From G965214625 sp965214625 (lineage in GTDB: Bacteria; Pseudomonadota; Gammaproteobacteria; Arenicellales; Poriferihabitantaceae): a stretch of DNA of 64,000 nucleotides. The translations under genes and the position numbers were made by a program. Positions 53,195 to 62,384 of this stretch are shown piece by piece; within the stretch, counting starts at the first letter, position 1, and each line of letters starts with the position of its first letter. The stretch lies in the NCBI GenBank assembly GCA_965214625.1, contig OZ243962.1, positions 1,240,001-1,304,000 on the forward strand. Reading direction: 5' to 3'. The notes under the pieces were generated by a model that searched no databases, was not told where the DNA came from, and worked only from the letters and a program-made list of their open reading frames with translations.

Positions 53195-55624
53195 TCAATG
53201 GGCAATGACACCGGACAGCGATTCGTTGCTTTTCGTTTGAACATCTTCCTCCACAACGTGTTTCTTTTCCACCTCGTCACGCGGGGAACTTTCCAATGCC
53301 AGTTCAATCACCTCATCAATCCATTTGACTGATTTGATAGTCACCTGCTGTCGGATATTCCTGGGAAGCTCCTGTAATTCCCGAACATTGTCTTCCGGGA
53401 TAATCACAAGCTTCACCCCGGCACGGTGAGCCGCAAGCAATTTTTCCTTGAGCCCGCCAATCGGCAGCACCTCGCCGCGAAGCGTGATTTCCCCGGTCAT
53501 GGCCACCCCGGACAGAACCGGAATCTGCGTCAACGCAGAGACGATCGCCGTACACATCCCAATCCCGGCGCTCGGTCCATCCTTCGGTGTTGCCCCTTCT
53601 GGCACATGAATATGGATATCTTTGTTTTGATAGAACTCGCCGTCAATGCCCCACTGGACACTGCGACTTCGCACAAGACTGATCGCCGTGGTAATCGATT
53701 CCTGCATCACATTACCGAGCTTGCCGGTATACGCATGTTTGCCCTTGCCCGGCATGATGGCCGATTCGATATTCAGTAACTCACCGCCAAACTCGGTCCA
53801 GGCCAGCCCGATCACTTGGCCAATCTTATTGTCCGTCTCGAGTTCATTTTTTCGAAATCGCTTGACGCCCAAGAACTTGTCAAGGTTTTTTGGTGTCACC
53901 GTGATACTTTTCCGCGTCTTGTCAAACAACAACTCCTTGACTGCTTTTCGATAAATTTTTGCGATTTCCCTTTCGAGATTGCGAACACCCGCCTCTCTCG
54001 TATAAGCCGCGATGATCTGCTTGACCGCATTGCCACTGATACGGACTTCGCTCTGCTTCAGTCCATTGTTCTGGCGTTGTTTGGGTAGCAGATAACGATC
54101 TGCGATTTCACACTTCTCTTCCTCGGTATAGCCCGATATCCGAATCACCTCCATCCTGTCCAATAAGGGGGGCGGAATGTCCAGTGTATTCGCCGTGGCA
54201 ATGAACATGACATCGGACAGATCGTAATCGACTTCGATATAGTGATCGACAAACACATGGTTTTGCTCCGGGTCCAGCACTTCAAGCAAGGCGGATGACG
54301 GGTCTCCCCGAAAGTCCATCGACATTTTGTCGACTTCGTCCAGCATAAACAGGGGATTTTTCTTTTTCGCTTTCGCCAGATTCTGAATGATCTTGCCCGG
54401 CATTGACCCAATATACGTCCGTCGATGTCCTCTGATCTCGGACTCATCGCGCACGCCTCCCAACGACATCCTGATAAACTGCCGGTTGGTCGCCCGGGCG
54501 ATCGACTCACCCAACGAGGTCTTGCCCACGCCGGGCGGGCCCACCAGGCACAAAATGGCCGCTTTGGATTTTTTGACCCGCTTTTGAACCGCTAGGTATT
54601 CCAATATCCGATCCTTGACCTTTTCAAGGCCATAGTGATCATCATCCAGAATTTTCTGGGCTTTGTTCAAGTCTTGTGAGATACGGCTCTTTTGTTTCCA
54701 GGGAAGTGCCAAGAGCCAGTCAATATAGTTTCGTACAACGGTCGCCTCCGCGGACATCGGCGACATCATCTTCAGTTTTCTAAGCTCGTTGCCCGCTTTT
54801 TCCGCCGCTTCTGCGGACATGCCTGACTCTTCAATCTTTCGGGCAAGATATTCGACTTCCTTGACTCCTTCATCCGCATCGCCCAGCTCTTTTTGGATCG
54901 CCTTTATTTTCTCGTTGAGAATGTATTCCTTTTGTCCCTTTTCCATCTGTTTCTTGACCCGCGAGCGGATTCTTTTTTCCACCTGCAGAAATTCAATTTC
55001 TTCATCCATGATCCCAAGGAGGCATTCAAGCCGCTCATTGGCATCGACCAGTTCCAAAATGGCCTGTTTTCTCTCATTCTCCAGGTTCAGATGCGCAGCC
55101 ACCGTATCTGCAAGCTGGTCGGAAGATTCAATGCCGGATAACGACGTCAATATCTCGGGGGGGATTTTTGGATTCAGTTCAACATACTTTTCGAACTCGG
55201 CAGATACCGCCCGGGCCAACATATTTGCCTCACGAGACGGCGGTACCTGATCCGTCAGGACAGTCACTTCCGCCAACAGGCCGCTTTGCTTGCTCCTTGT
55301 CTTGTGGGTGTAACGAACGATACTCGCTCGCTGCTCGCCTTCCACCAGCACCTTGACCGTTCCATCGGGCATCTTCAGCATTTGAAGAATGGATGAAATG
55401 GTGCCCACACGATAAATCTGTGTCACAGTCGGGGAGGCCTCCTTGGCATCCTTTTGGGCCACCAGCATGATACGTTTGCTAACCGACGCCATGGCCACTT
55501 CCAGCGCCTTGATTGATTTTGGCCGCCCCACGAACAAGGGAATCACCATATGAGGGAAAACCACTACATCGCGCAATGGCAAGACCGGAAGTTCCAGCAT
55601 TGGCGAATCAGTCCAGGTTGTCAT
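53195..55624 (-). CDS. lon: ATP-dependent protease Lon
   Basis: Lon degrades misfolded and regulatory proteins in the cytosol. The 809-residue protein has the N-terminal substrate domain (LPVLPLRDVVVFPHMVIPLF), a coiled-coil region and an AAA module. The module has Walker A CLVGPPGVGKTSLGESIA, Walker B PLFMLDEVDKMS and the FIATANTLDIPPPLLDRMEV sensor. The C-terminal Ser-Lys protease domain shows the catalytic Ser in PKDGPSAGIGMCTAIVSALT and Lys in LPIGGLKEKLLAAHRAG. It lies after clpX in the order tig-clpP-clpX-lon-hupB-ppiD. A hairpin lies between clpX and lon. Confidence 0.97.
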   Translation of the reverse strand: MTTWTDSPMLELPVLPLRDVVVFPHMVIPLFVGRPKSIKALEVAMASVSKRIMLVAQKDAKEASPTVTQIYRVGTISSILQMLKMPDGTVKVLVEGEQRASIVRYTHKTRSKQSGLLAEVTVLTDQVPPSREANMLARAVSAEFEKYVELNPKIPPEILTSLSGIESSDQLADTVAAHLNLENERKQAILELVDANERLECLLGIMDEEIEFLQVEKRIRSRVKKQMEKGQKEYILNEKIKAIQKELGDADEGVKEVEYLARKIEESGMSAEAAEKAGNELRKLKMMSPMSAEATVVRNYIDWLLALPWKQKSRISQDLNKAQKILDDDHYGLEKVKDRILEYLAVQKRVKKSKAAILCLVGPPGVGKTSLGESIARATNRQFIRMSLGGVRDESEIRGHRRTYIGSMPGKIIQNLAKAKKKNPLFMLDEVDKMSMDFRGDPSSALLEVLDPEQNHVFVDHYIEVDYDLSDVMFIATANTLDIPPPLLDRMEVIRISGYTEEEKCEIADRYLLPKQRQNNGLKQSEVRISGNAVKQIIAAYTREAGVRNLEREIAKIYRKAVKELLFDKTRKSITVTPKNLDKFLGVKRFRKNELETDNKIGQVIGLAWTEFGGELLNIESAIMPGKGKHAYTGKLGNVMQESITTAISLVRSRSVQWGIDGEFYQNKDIHIHVPEGATPKDGPSAGIGMCTAIVSALTQIPVLSGVAMTGEITLRGEVLPIGGLKEKLLAAHRAGVKLVIIPEDNVRELQELPRNIRQQVTIKSVKWIDEVIELALESSPRDEVEKKHVVEEDVQTKSNESLSGVIAH

Positions 55625-55734
55625 AGTCGATCTTCGGGATGCATAACCCGCCTCCGGTCCGTCACCCTTTTTGTTGATGGCCGCATTGTGTTCGAGAAAT
55701 CACTTATAAAATTATGAAATTTGATGCAGGACAA

Positions 55735-55751
55735 CCGCATCACAGATGCGG
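55735..55751 (-). terminator. Hairpin between clpX and lon, possible weak terminator
   Basis: On the minus strand CCGCATC and GATGCGG form a perfect 7-bp stem with a TGT loop, followed by TTGTCC rather than a full T-run. It lies 48 bases after the clpX stop and could attenuate read-through into lon. Confidence 0.4.
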
Positions 55752-55798
55752 ATCAGTGGTTCTGTTCTTGGCAACTACCCACTGTTTCTGCCTGGACA

Positions 55799-57091
55799 TC
55801 AAGAACCCGCATTTGCCGTTTTCTTGCTCTTGTCCTTTTCGTACACATACAACGGACGGGCCCCTTCCGTGATCACTGAGCCATCTACAATGACTTTCCG
55901 CACATAATCAATGGAAGGCAATTCATACATCGTTTCGATCAGTGCATTTTCCATGATTGACCGTAATCCCCGTGCGCCGGATTTGCGCTCCATCGCTTTT
56001 TTGGCAATCTGGCGTAACGCATCCTCCCGAAACTCGAGTTCGACGCCCTCATAATCGAATAATTTCCGATACTGCTTGGTTAATGCATTCTTGGGTTCGA
56101 CCAATATCCGTACCAGTGATTCCTCCTCCAGCTGTTCCAATATCGCCACCACCGGCAGACGGCCGACGAATTCCGGAATCAATCCATACTTGATTAAATC
56201 TTCAGGCTCCAGTTGGGCCAACAGTTCACTCGATCGCTCATCGGCTGACTTTTCCTTGATATCGGCACTGAACCCGATACCCGATTTCTCTGTCCGTTCG
56301 CGAATAATTTTCTCCATGCCCGCAAATGCTCCGCCGCAAATAAACAAGATATTGCGTGTGTCAACCTGGAGAAATTCCTGCTGCGGATGCTTTCTGCCAC
56401 CTTGAGGCGGGATCGAGGCAACCGTCCCTTCAATCAATTTCAATAAGGCCTGTTGCACACCCTCGCCCGAAACATCCCGGGTGATCGAAGGGTTTTCAGA
56501 CTTTCGGGAAATTTTGTCGATCTCATCAATGTAGACAATCCCCAACTCCGCCTCTTCTGTTTTGTATTCACAGGTCTGAAGCAATTTCTGAATGATATTC
56601 TCGACATCCTCTCCCACATACCCCGCTTCGGTCAACGTCGTTGCATCGGCAATCGTGAACGGGACATTGAGTTGTTTCGCCAGCGTCTCGGCAAGCAGCG
56701 TCTTCCCCGAACCGGTCGGACCAACCAGCAGAATGTTGCTTTTTGAAATATCGACCTCCGAAGCCACCGCCCCCTTTGTCTCGCTTTCAATCCTTTTATA
56801 GTGGTTATAAACCGCGACCGAAAGGGTTTTCTTGGCCGCTTGCTGACCAATCACATAATCATCCAAAATAGCATGGATTTGCTGAGGTTTGGGGAATGCG
56901 GCACTGCGCTCCGTGACACTGACATTGTCCGTATTTTCTTCACGAATGATCTCATTGCACAGGTCGACACATTCATCGCAGATGAACACCGAAGGGCCGG
57001 CAATCAACTTCCTCACCTCGTGCTGGCTCTTGCCACAAAATGAGCAGTACAGTAGTTTGTCACCCTTGTTCGAATTGCGCTTGTCTGCCAT
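55799..57091 (-). CDS. clpX: ATP-dependent Clp protease ATP-binding subunit ClpX
   Basis: ClpX unfolds substrates for ClpP. The 430-residue protein has the N-terminal zinc domain (LLYCSFCGKSQHEVRKLIAG, VFICDECVDLC) and Walker A LLVGPTGSGKTLLAETLA. The pore GYVGEDVENI, Walker B IVYIDEIDKI, and the ClpP-binding IGF-like loop region around EKSGIGFSADI are all present. It follows clpP by 87 bases. Upstream on the minus strand a perfect CTTGAAA (57146-57152) might be a heat-shock -35 element, but its partner -10 is poor. Confidence 0.97.
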   Translation of the reverse strand: MADKRNSNKGDKLLYCSFCGKSQHEVRKLIAGPSVFICDECVDLCNEIIREENTDNVSVTERSAAFPKPQQIHAILDDYVIGQQAAKKTLSVAVYNHYKRIESETKGAVASEVDISKSNILLVGPTGSGKTLLAETLAKQLNVPFTIADATTLTEAGYVGEDVENIIQKLLQTCEYKTEEAELGIVYIDEIDKISRKSENPSITRDVSGEGVQQALLKLIEGTVASIPPQGGRKHPQQEFLQVDTRNILFICGGAFAGMEKIIRERTEKSGIGFSADIKEKSADERSSELLAQLEPEDLIKYGLIPEFVGRLPVVAILEQLEEESLVRILVEPKNALTKQYRKLFDYEGVELEFREDALRQIAKKAMERKSGARGLRSIMENALIETMYELPSIDYVRKVIVDGSVITEGARPLYVYEKDKSKKTANAGS

Positions 57092-57178
57092 TGTATTATC
57101 AGTCAGTGAACCACCTCAGGATAGATTGCAGGGTTTAGGCGCTTTTTTCAAGTGTTTTTTGTGACGGTTCGTCATCCG

Positions 57179-57796
57179 CTAATCGCGTTTTGACAGGACG
57201 GAATCGATCAAACCGTAATTTTGGGCCTCATTCGCGCTCATGAAATTGTCCCGATCCGTATCCACCTTGATCTTTTTCATGGTCTTGCCCGTCCGGTCTG
57301 ACAGTATCTGGTTGAGCCTTTCGCGCATCCTGAGTATCTCCTGGGTATGAATTTCGATATCCGTTGCCTGTCCCTGGGCTCCCCCCATCGGCTGGTGAAT
57401 CATGATCCGCGAATGCGGCAGCGCATGTCGCTTGCCGGTCGCCCCGCCCGCCAGAATCACGGCCGCCATACTCGCCGCCTGGCCAATACACACAGTACTG
57501 ATATCGGGCCTGACAAACTGCATGGTATCGTAAATCGCCATACCGGAAGATACCTGCCCTCCCGGACTGTTGATATAAAGTGAAATATCCTTTTCCGAAT
57601 TTTCAGACTCCAGAAACAACATTTGTGCAACGATCAAATTGGCCATATGGTCCTCGACCTGACCGACCATGAAGATGACGCGTTCCTTCAGCAGGCGGGA
57701 ATAAATATCGTATGCCCGCTCCCCCCGTCCGGTGGACTCGACCACCATCGGCACCAATCCAAGGTCAACCACTTCTTTACTGCCCCTGCTTTGCAT
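57179..57796 (-). CDS. clpP: ATP-dependent Clp protease proteolytic subunit ClpP
   Basis: ClpP is the tetradecameric serine peptidase used by ClpX. The 205-residue protein has Ser109 in CIGQAASMAAVILAGG, His134 in RIMIHQPMGG and Asp183 in the DRDNFMSANEA stretch. The spacing equals that of E. coli ClpP. The N-terminal part before MVVESTGRGERAYDIYSRLL is a short propeptide. The ATG at 57796 gives normal length; the frame is open further upstream, but that overlaps tig and is not coding-like. It starts 34 bases after tig. Confidence 0.96.
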   Translation of the reverse strand: MQSRGSKEVVDLGLVPMVVESTGRGERAYDIYSRLLKERVIFMVGQVEDHMANLIVAQMLFLESENSEKDISLYINSPGGQVSSGMAIYDTMQFVRPDISTVCIGQAASMAAVILAGGATGKRHALPHSRIMIHQPMGGAQGQATDIEIHTQEILRMRERLNQILSDRTGKTMKKIKVDTDRDNFMSANEAQNYGLIDSVLSKRD

Positions 57797-57830
57797 ACTG
57801 TCTGTCCCGAATATTTGAACGTGGTGGAGT

Positions 57831-59135
57831 CTATTCAGCCTGTTGCGGGCGCATGAATGCCTGAAATGAGACTGTTTTGTCTTCTCTGTCAGCGGTATCG
57901 AGCATCGTTTCAACCAGCTGTTCTTCAAGCACCTCGGCCTCAAGTCGCTCCAGTGACGCCTTGTCTGAATAGTACCAGTTGACAAAGGCCTCCGCATCCT
58001 CGTAACCGCTTGCCATCTCCTCGACCCTTGCTCTTACTTTGGCGGCATCCAGTTTGATGGCAAATTTCTTGATTATTTCCTGGGCAACCAGTGACAGGGT
58101 CACATTTTTTTTGGCTGTCTCCACATGGTCATCCCGATCAACGTCCTGATCCTTCAATCCCATACTGGACAATCGGTCTTGCGTGATTTTGACAATCCGG
58201 TCCAGTTCCGTTTCCAGGAAGCTTTTGGGAATCTCGATCTGGTTGATCGAATACAGCGCATCCATCACCCGGCCTCGGATATCGGTGCGCAGTTTGGTCG
58301 CCAGTTCCCGATTCATGCTGGCCTCAATCTCCTCTTTCAATTTTGCCAACCCACCTTCCTTGATGCCCATTTTCACGGCGAACTCGTCATTCGGTTCCGG
58401 AATGACCGGTTTTTCCACTCCCTTGACATGCACGCTGAAGACAATCTCCTTGCCTGCCCGTGTCCTGTCCGGGTGGTTTTCGGGAAACATACAGGCAATG
58501 GTTTTGGTTTCTTCCGCTTTCATACCGGTTAACCCGGTCTCAAATTCCGGGAACGTCTCTCCCTTGCCGAGCACCAAGATGTGATCTTCTGCCTGCCCAT
58601 TTTGAACAATTTCACCCTCCATCCGGCCCGTATAATCAATCGTGAGCCGGTCACCGGTTTGCGAGCCACCGTCTCGGGTCTCATAATCGGCATTGCGCTC
58701 CCTGATCTCCTTCAAAGTGATGTCAATATCCTCCGGCGTGACCTGGCATGACGGCACCTCGACCGACTGCCCCTCCAACGTCGGACAAGGAATCTCCGGA
58801 AACAACTCAATCGTTGCCGTGTACTCGAGGTTTTTCCCGGGTTCATAGGGTGTCGGATCAATCGAAATCAACCCTGCCGGCTGCATATTCTCCTGGCCGA
58901 GGGCTTGTTGGTAACTGGAGGAAATCGTGTCCGTCACCACTTCGTGCGTGACTTGCGGCGTATACCGTTGCTTGATGACCTTTTTGGGGACCTTGCCGGG
59001 ACGGAATCCGGGCATTTTTGCCTTTCTCGCCACATCGGCAAGCCGATTCTCGATCTTCTGATCAATTTCCGCAAAAGGAACGGAAATGGTCAACTTCCGT
59101 TCTATCGTGCCAGACGCTTCAACCGAAACTTGCAT
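57831..59135 (-). CDS. tig: Trigger factor Tig
   Basis: Trigger factor is the ribosome-bound chaperone and prolyl isomerase. The 434-residue protein has the ribosome-binding N-terminus with the signature MPGFRPGKVPKKVIKQRY. An FKBP-type domain follows (TGDRLTIDYTGRMEGEIVQN and surroundings), then the helical chaperone arms. The ATG at 59135 reproduces the family N-terminus (MQVSVEASGTIERKLTISVP); an in-frame start 11 codons earlier is possible. It heads tig-clpP-clpX-lon and follows four tRNA genes on the same strand. Confidence 0.95.
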   Translation of the reverse strand: MQVSVEASGTIERKLTISVPFAEIDQKIENRLADVARKAKMPGFRPGKVPKKVIKQRYTPQVTHEVVTDTISSSYQQALGQENMQPAGLISIDPTPYEPGKNLEYTATIELFPEIPCPTLEGQSVEVPSCQVTPEDIDITLKEIRERNADYETRDGGSQTGDRLTIDYTGRMEGEIVQNGQAEDHILVLGKGETFPEFETGLTGMKAEETKTIACMFPENHPDRTRAGKEIVFSVHVKGVEKPVIPEPNDEFAVKMGIKEGGLAKLKEEIEASMNRELATKLRTDIRGRVMDALYSINQIEIPKSFLETELDRIVKITQDRLSSMGLKDQDVDRDDHVETAKKNVTLSLVAQEIIKKFAIKLDAAKVRARVEEMASGYEDAEAFVNWYYSDKASLERLEAEVLEEQLVETMLDTADREDKTVSFQAFMRPQQAE

Positions 59136-59186
59136 TGGATGAAATACCTCTCGTTCAGATACCTGCACTGGATACCGCTAAAGGAA

Positions 59187-59271
<85 letters not shown>

Positions 59272-59398
59272 AAATGTCGCAGCAACACCGACTGCCTCAA
59301 CAATCCGTAGTGCAGTCATTCCTTTATTGGGTTTTGATAAGGACATGAGCCTCGTTCAATCTCATCGCGTCATTGCGCTCATTAGACCGTACATAAAA

Positions 59399-59475
59399 TG
59401 GGGTGAACGATGGGACTCGAACCCACGACGGCCGGAATCACAATCCGGGGCTCTACCAACTGAGCTACGTTCACC
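59399..59475 (-). tRNA. tRNA-His (GUG)
   Basis: The minus strand gives a tRNA with anticodon GTG and the extra 5' G that is diagnostic of tRNA-His (acceptor GGTGAACG against CGTTCACC). The T loop is TTCGAGT and CCA is encoded. It is 77 bases and part of the Pro-Arg-His-Leu cluster. Confidence 0.95.
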
Positions 59476-59499
59476 ATGTTTATTAATCTTACCAAATTT

Positions 59500-59919
59500 T
59501 GGTACGCCCGACAGGACTCGAACCTGTAACCTACGGCTTAGCTTACCAACTACGACTTTCGTCGCCCTGCCGCTGCTCCGGATGCCTTTGTCCAGAGTCA
59601 ACAACGGGTTTGTGGTCTGGACTATATCTTCACCATTTCAGGTGGGACACGTATAGTCTCTACGGATCCCCGGCCTACATTACCACCTTGTAGAAAAACG
59701 GGTTTCCTCGGTATTACCATCGCCGTGACACATTAAGGCTTCACCGATACAGTGTCCTCCACTTCGCTGGTTTCTTGATTCCCAAACGAAGGCTCCTCAT
59801 TCCACCCAAAAACAACACGGGAGAACAGGGTCATGACATTCATCGCCCGCATTCAATTCACCATGCGTTTTTTTGTGGAGCTCAAAGGCCGTTGCTCTAT
59901 CCAATTGAGCTACGGGCGC
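59500..59919 (-). tRNA. tRNA-Arg (UCU) interrupted by a group I intron
   Basis: The gene is in two exons on the minus strand. Exon 1 (59885-59919, 35 bases) carries the acceptor 5' half GCGCCCG, the D arm and the anticodon stem ACGGC with loop bases CTT. Exon 2 (59500-59541, 42 bases) starts CTAA, then GCCGT, the T arm ACAGG/CCTGT with loop TTCGAGT, the acceptor CGGGCGT, A and encoded CCA. Joined, they form a 77-base cloverleaf with loop CTTCTAA and anticodon TCT (Arg). The acceptor closes with one G-U pair at the end. The intron lies between anticodon positions 34 and 35, so the gene is non-functional until spliced. Confidence 0.92.
59542..59884 (-). ncRNA. Self-splicing group I intron within tRNA-Arg(UCU), 343 bases
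   Basis: The intron runs from 59884 to a terminal G at 59542. The conserved AAGATATAGTCC (59619-59630) contains the P7 3' strand, pairing with GACTATA (59652-59658). P3 pairs GGACAC (59752-59757) with GTGTCC (59645-59650). P8 pairs CACC (59641-59644) with GGTG (59631-59634). P2 pairs CTTCG with CGAAG (59787-59791, 59762-59766). P1 can form between exon CCTT and GAGG (59795-59798), with a U-G pair at the splice site, extended by TCCAC/GTGGA. A GAAA-capped hairpin (59553-59564) lies in the P9 region. The strand order fits the group I core. No homing endonuclease frame is present. I did not assign a subgroup. Confidence 0.9.
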
Positions 59920-59939
59920 ATATGGATAAAACGAAAAAC

Positions 59940-60016
59940 TGGTCGGGGTAGAGAGATTCGAACTCCCGACATCCTGCTCCCAAAGCAGGCGCGCTACCAG
60001 ACTGCGCTATACCCCG
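59940..60016 (-). tRNA. tRNA-Pro (UGG)
   Basis: The minus strand has a CGGGGTA/TACCCCG acceptor and an anticodon loop with TGG (Pro). The T loop is TTCGAAT and CCA is encoded. It is 77 bases and the first gene of the Pro-Arg-His-Leu cluster, 20 bases before the split tRNA-Arg. Confidence 0.95.
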
Positions 60017-60351
60017 GTCTTTGGTCATGCTCACCTGAACAAAGCTACTGCTTAAATTTACTTTGGTCAAGGGGAGCGGAATATACGGACAAACTGGCCT
60101 TGGGTCAACCTGTAAACACCTGTCATCAGATCAGCAATGCTCATTATTAATTTATTTGTTTTTTGTCTCCTGTTTCGTGTTTTGATGGATGAGGGAGACT
60201 GAAACCATGGCCGTCTTCTCGTGATTGCGCTGATGTGCTGTCCACATCCACGCTGATCGCGCTCATCTCTTCCAGATTGCTCTCTCACCTTGAAACTGGT
60301 TCCCGCAACCCCACTTAATGGTGTGTTAACCGTATTTACACCTCAAAGACA
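60017..60351. other. Divergent region between the tRNA cluster and htpG
   Basis: This 335-base stretch carries the tRNA operon promoter on one side, which I could not pinpoint, and the heat-shock-type htpG promoter on the other (60289-60317). There is an AT-rich patch around 60145-60180. No gene was recognised. Confidence 0.5.
60289..60317 (+). promoter_or_regulatory. Sigma-32 (heat-shock) promoter of htpG
   Basis: CTTGAAA (60289-60295) is followed after 14 bases by CCCCACTT (60310-60317), a close match to the sigma-32 consensus CTTGAAA and CCCCATNT with its normal spacing. It lies 35-63 bases before the htpG ATG, and E. coli htpG is also sigma-32 controlled. Confidence 0.8.
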
Positions 60352-62253
60352 ATGCAAAAGACAACTGTAGAAACCCATCATTTTCAAACCGAAGTGCAGC
60401 AATTGCTGCACCTGATGATCCACTCGTTATACAGCAACAAAGAGATTTTCCTCCGCGAGATCATCTCTAACGCATCCGATGCCTGCGACAAATTGCGCTT
60501 CGCCTCTCTGACCGAAAGCGGCTTGATGGAGGATGATCAGGAACTCGGTATCTGGATCGACCTCGATGACAAGAAAAAAACCCTTACCATCCGTGACAAC
60601 GGCATCGGCATGACTCACGAGGAGGTCATTGACAACATCGGGACCATTGCTCGTTCAGGCACTCGGCATTTTCTTGAGCAAATGAGCAAGGATCAAAGCG
60701 GGGCTGGGGATGGCGGCTTTATCGGACAATTTGGTGTGGGCTTCTACTCTTGCTTCCTGGTTTCCAAAGATGTCACGCTGTTGACCCGAAAAGCGGGAGT
60801 ACCCAGTGCAGACGGTGTAAAGTGGCACTCGGATGGCAGTGGGGAATTCACGATGGAGCAGATCGATCGGTCAGTCCGAGGCACCGAAATCACGCTGAAA
60901 CTGAACAAGGAGGCAAAGGAATTCCTGGAGAGCTACCGGGTCAGGAATATTGTCTCAAAATATTCAGATCATATCTCCCTTCCGATCCATATGCTGAAAA
61001 GTCCGGAACTGGATGACAAGGGAAAACCCAAAAAGGACCAGCAACCCGAGTGGGAACATGTCAACAAGGGGTCGGCGATCTGGGCACGGGCCAGGCATGA
61101 AATCTCGGAAGAGGAACACACGACGTTTTACACGTCGCTGACCTACGATCCATCCCCACCGGCTGTCGTGCTCCATAACCGGGTCGAGGGAAAACTGGAA
61201 TACATTTCGTTGTTTTACATCCCCTCAAAAGCACCTTACGACCTGTGGGACCGGGAGCAGCGCCATGGAATCAAGCTTTATGTACGACGCATTTTTATCT
61301 CCGATGATGCCAAGCAACTCATGCCCAACTATCTGCGTTTCGTCCGCGGATTGGTTGATTCAGCCGACTTGCCTCTCAATGTATCAAGGGAGTTCCTGCA
61401 GCAAAACAAGGAGATTGACAAGATTCGGGCAGCCTCCGTCAAAAAGATTCTGGCCGAATTGAAAAAAATCTCGTCCAAGGACACCGAGAAATACGGTACG
61501 CTGTGGAAAGAGTATGGCCGTGTTTTAAAAGAAGGGATGGTAGAGGATATGGACAACAAGGAGACCCTGTCCAAACTGCTCCGTTTTTCATCAACTCATC
61601 TGGATGATGAGGCACAGACCGTTTCGCTGGATGACTATGTCAAGCGCATGCCAATGAAACAAAAGGCAATTTACTATGTCACATCGGAAAACCATGCTGC
61701 CGCAAAGTCATCTCCGCATCTGGAAATCTTTCGGAAAAATGAGATTGAGGTTTTACTGCTTTCAGACCCTGTCGATGAATGGGTCGTGACACACCTGACA
61801 TCCTTTGAGGATAAGCCCCTGCAATCGATCGCGAAAGGGGATTTGGATATTGATGAACTGAAAGGAGAAGAAAGCAAAGAGGAAACAAAAAAGCAGCAGG
61901 AGACCATGAAACCGCTGGTTGAAAAGTTTCAATCCATTCTGGGCGAGAAAGTCAAGGAAGTGCGTATTTCCAGCCGCCTTGTTGACTCACCTTCCTGTCT
62001 GGTGGCAGACCAGTACGACATGGGGGCAAACATGGAGAGAATATTACAGGCCGTGGGTCAGGATGCGCCGTCTGCAAAACCCATCCTGGAAATCAATCCG
62101 GAACATGAAATCGTCAAACAGATCAATCTGGAAGACGATTTTGCAGCCGATTGGGCACAACTGCTTTTTGACCAGGCCGCACTGGTGGAGGGTGCGTCAC
62201 TGCAAGACCCCAGTGGTTTTGTCAAACGCATGAACAAGCTCCTTACCGGCTGA
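60352..62253 (+). CDS. htpG: Chaperone HtpG (Hsp90)
   Basis: HtpG is the cytosolic bacterial Hsp90. The 633-residue protein begins with the ATP-binding GHKL domain: ISNASDACDKLRF, IRDNGIGMTHEEVIDNIGTI, ARSGT and FIGQFGVGFYS. The middle domain includes RVEGKLEYISLFYIPSKAPYD and the catalytic-loop Arg region DSADLPLNVSREFLQQN. The C-terminal dimerisation domain ends without an MEEVD tail, as in bacteria. It lies behind a sigma-32-type promoter, and its neighbours are the tRNA cluster and an EamA transporter. Confidence 0.96.
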   Translation: MQKTTVETHHFQTEVQQLLHLMIHSLYSNKEIFLREIISNASDACDKLRFASLTESGLMEDDQELGIWIDLDDKKKTLTIRDNGIGMTHEEVIDNIGTIARSGTRHFLEQMSKDQSGAGDGGFIGQFGVGFYSCFLVSKDVTLLTRKAGVPSADGVKWHSDGSGEFTMEQIDRSVRGTEITLKLNKEAKEFLESYRVRNIVSKYSDHISLPIHMLKSPELDDKGKPKKDQQPEWEHVNKGSAIWARARHEISEEEHTTFYTSLTYDPSPPAVVLHNRVEGKLEYISLFYIPSKAPYDLWDREQRHGIKLYVRRIFISDDAKQLMPNYLRFVRGLVDSADLPLNVSREFLQQNKEIDKIRAASVKKILAELKKISSKDTEKYGTLWKEYGRVLKEGMVEDMDNKETLSKLLRFSSTHLDDEAQTVSLDDYVKRMPMKQKAIYYVTSENHAAAKSSPHLEIFRKNEIEVLLLSDPVDEWVVTHLTSFEDKPLQSIAKGDLDIDELKGEESKEETKKQQETMKPLVEKFQSILGEKVKEVRISSRLVDSPSCLVADQYDMGANMERILQAVGQDAPSAKPILEINPEHEIVKQINLEDDFAADWAQLLFDQAALVEGASLQDPSGFVKRMNKLLTG

Positions 62254-62261
62254 CCCTGAAC

Positions 62262-62292
62262 GCATGGCCATCGACACAGTCAGCGGCCATGC
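62262..62292. repeat. Inverted repeat after htpG
   Basis: GCATGGCC (62262-62269) and GGCCATGC (62285-62292) are perfect 8-base arms with a 15-base loop, just after the htpG stop. No T-run follows. It may stabilise the htpG mRNA end or assist termination of the convergent genes. Confidence 0.45.
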
Positions 62293-62384
62293 CCCATTCA
62301 GTCAAGTGTCCTGATGCCACGGACGGCGATGCGCCACAGCCAGTCCGGACACGGTGCAAGCTGAAAGCGGCCAGCCATCCAAGG

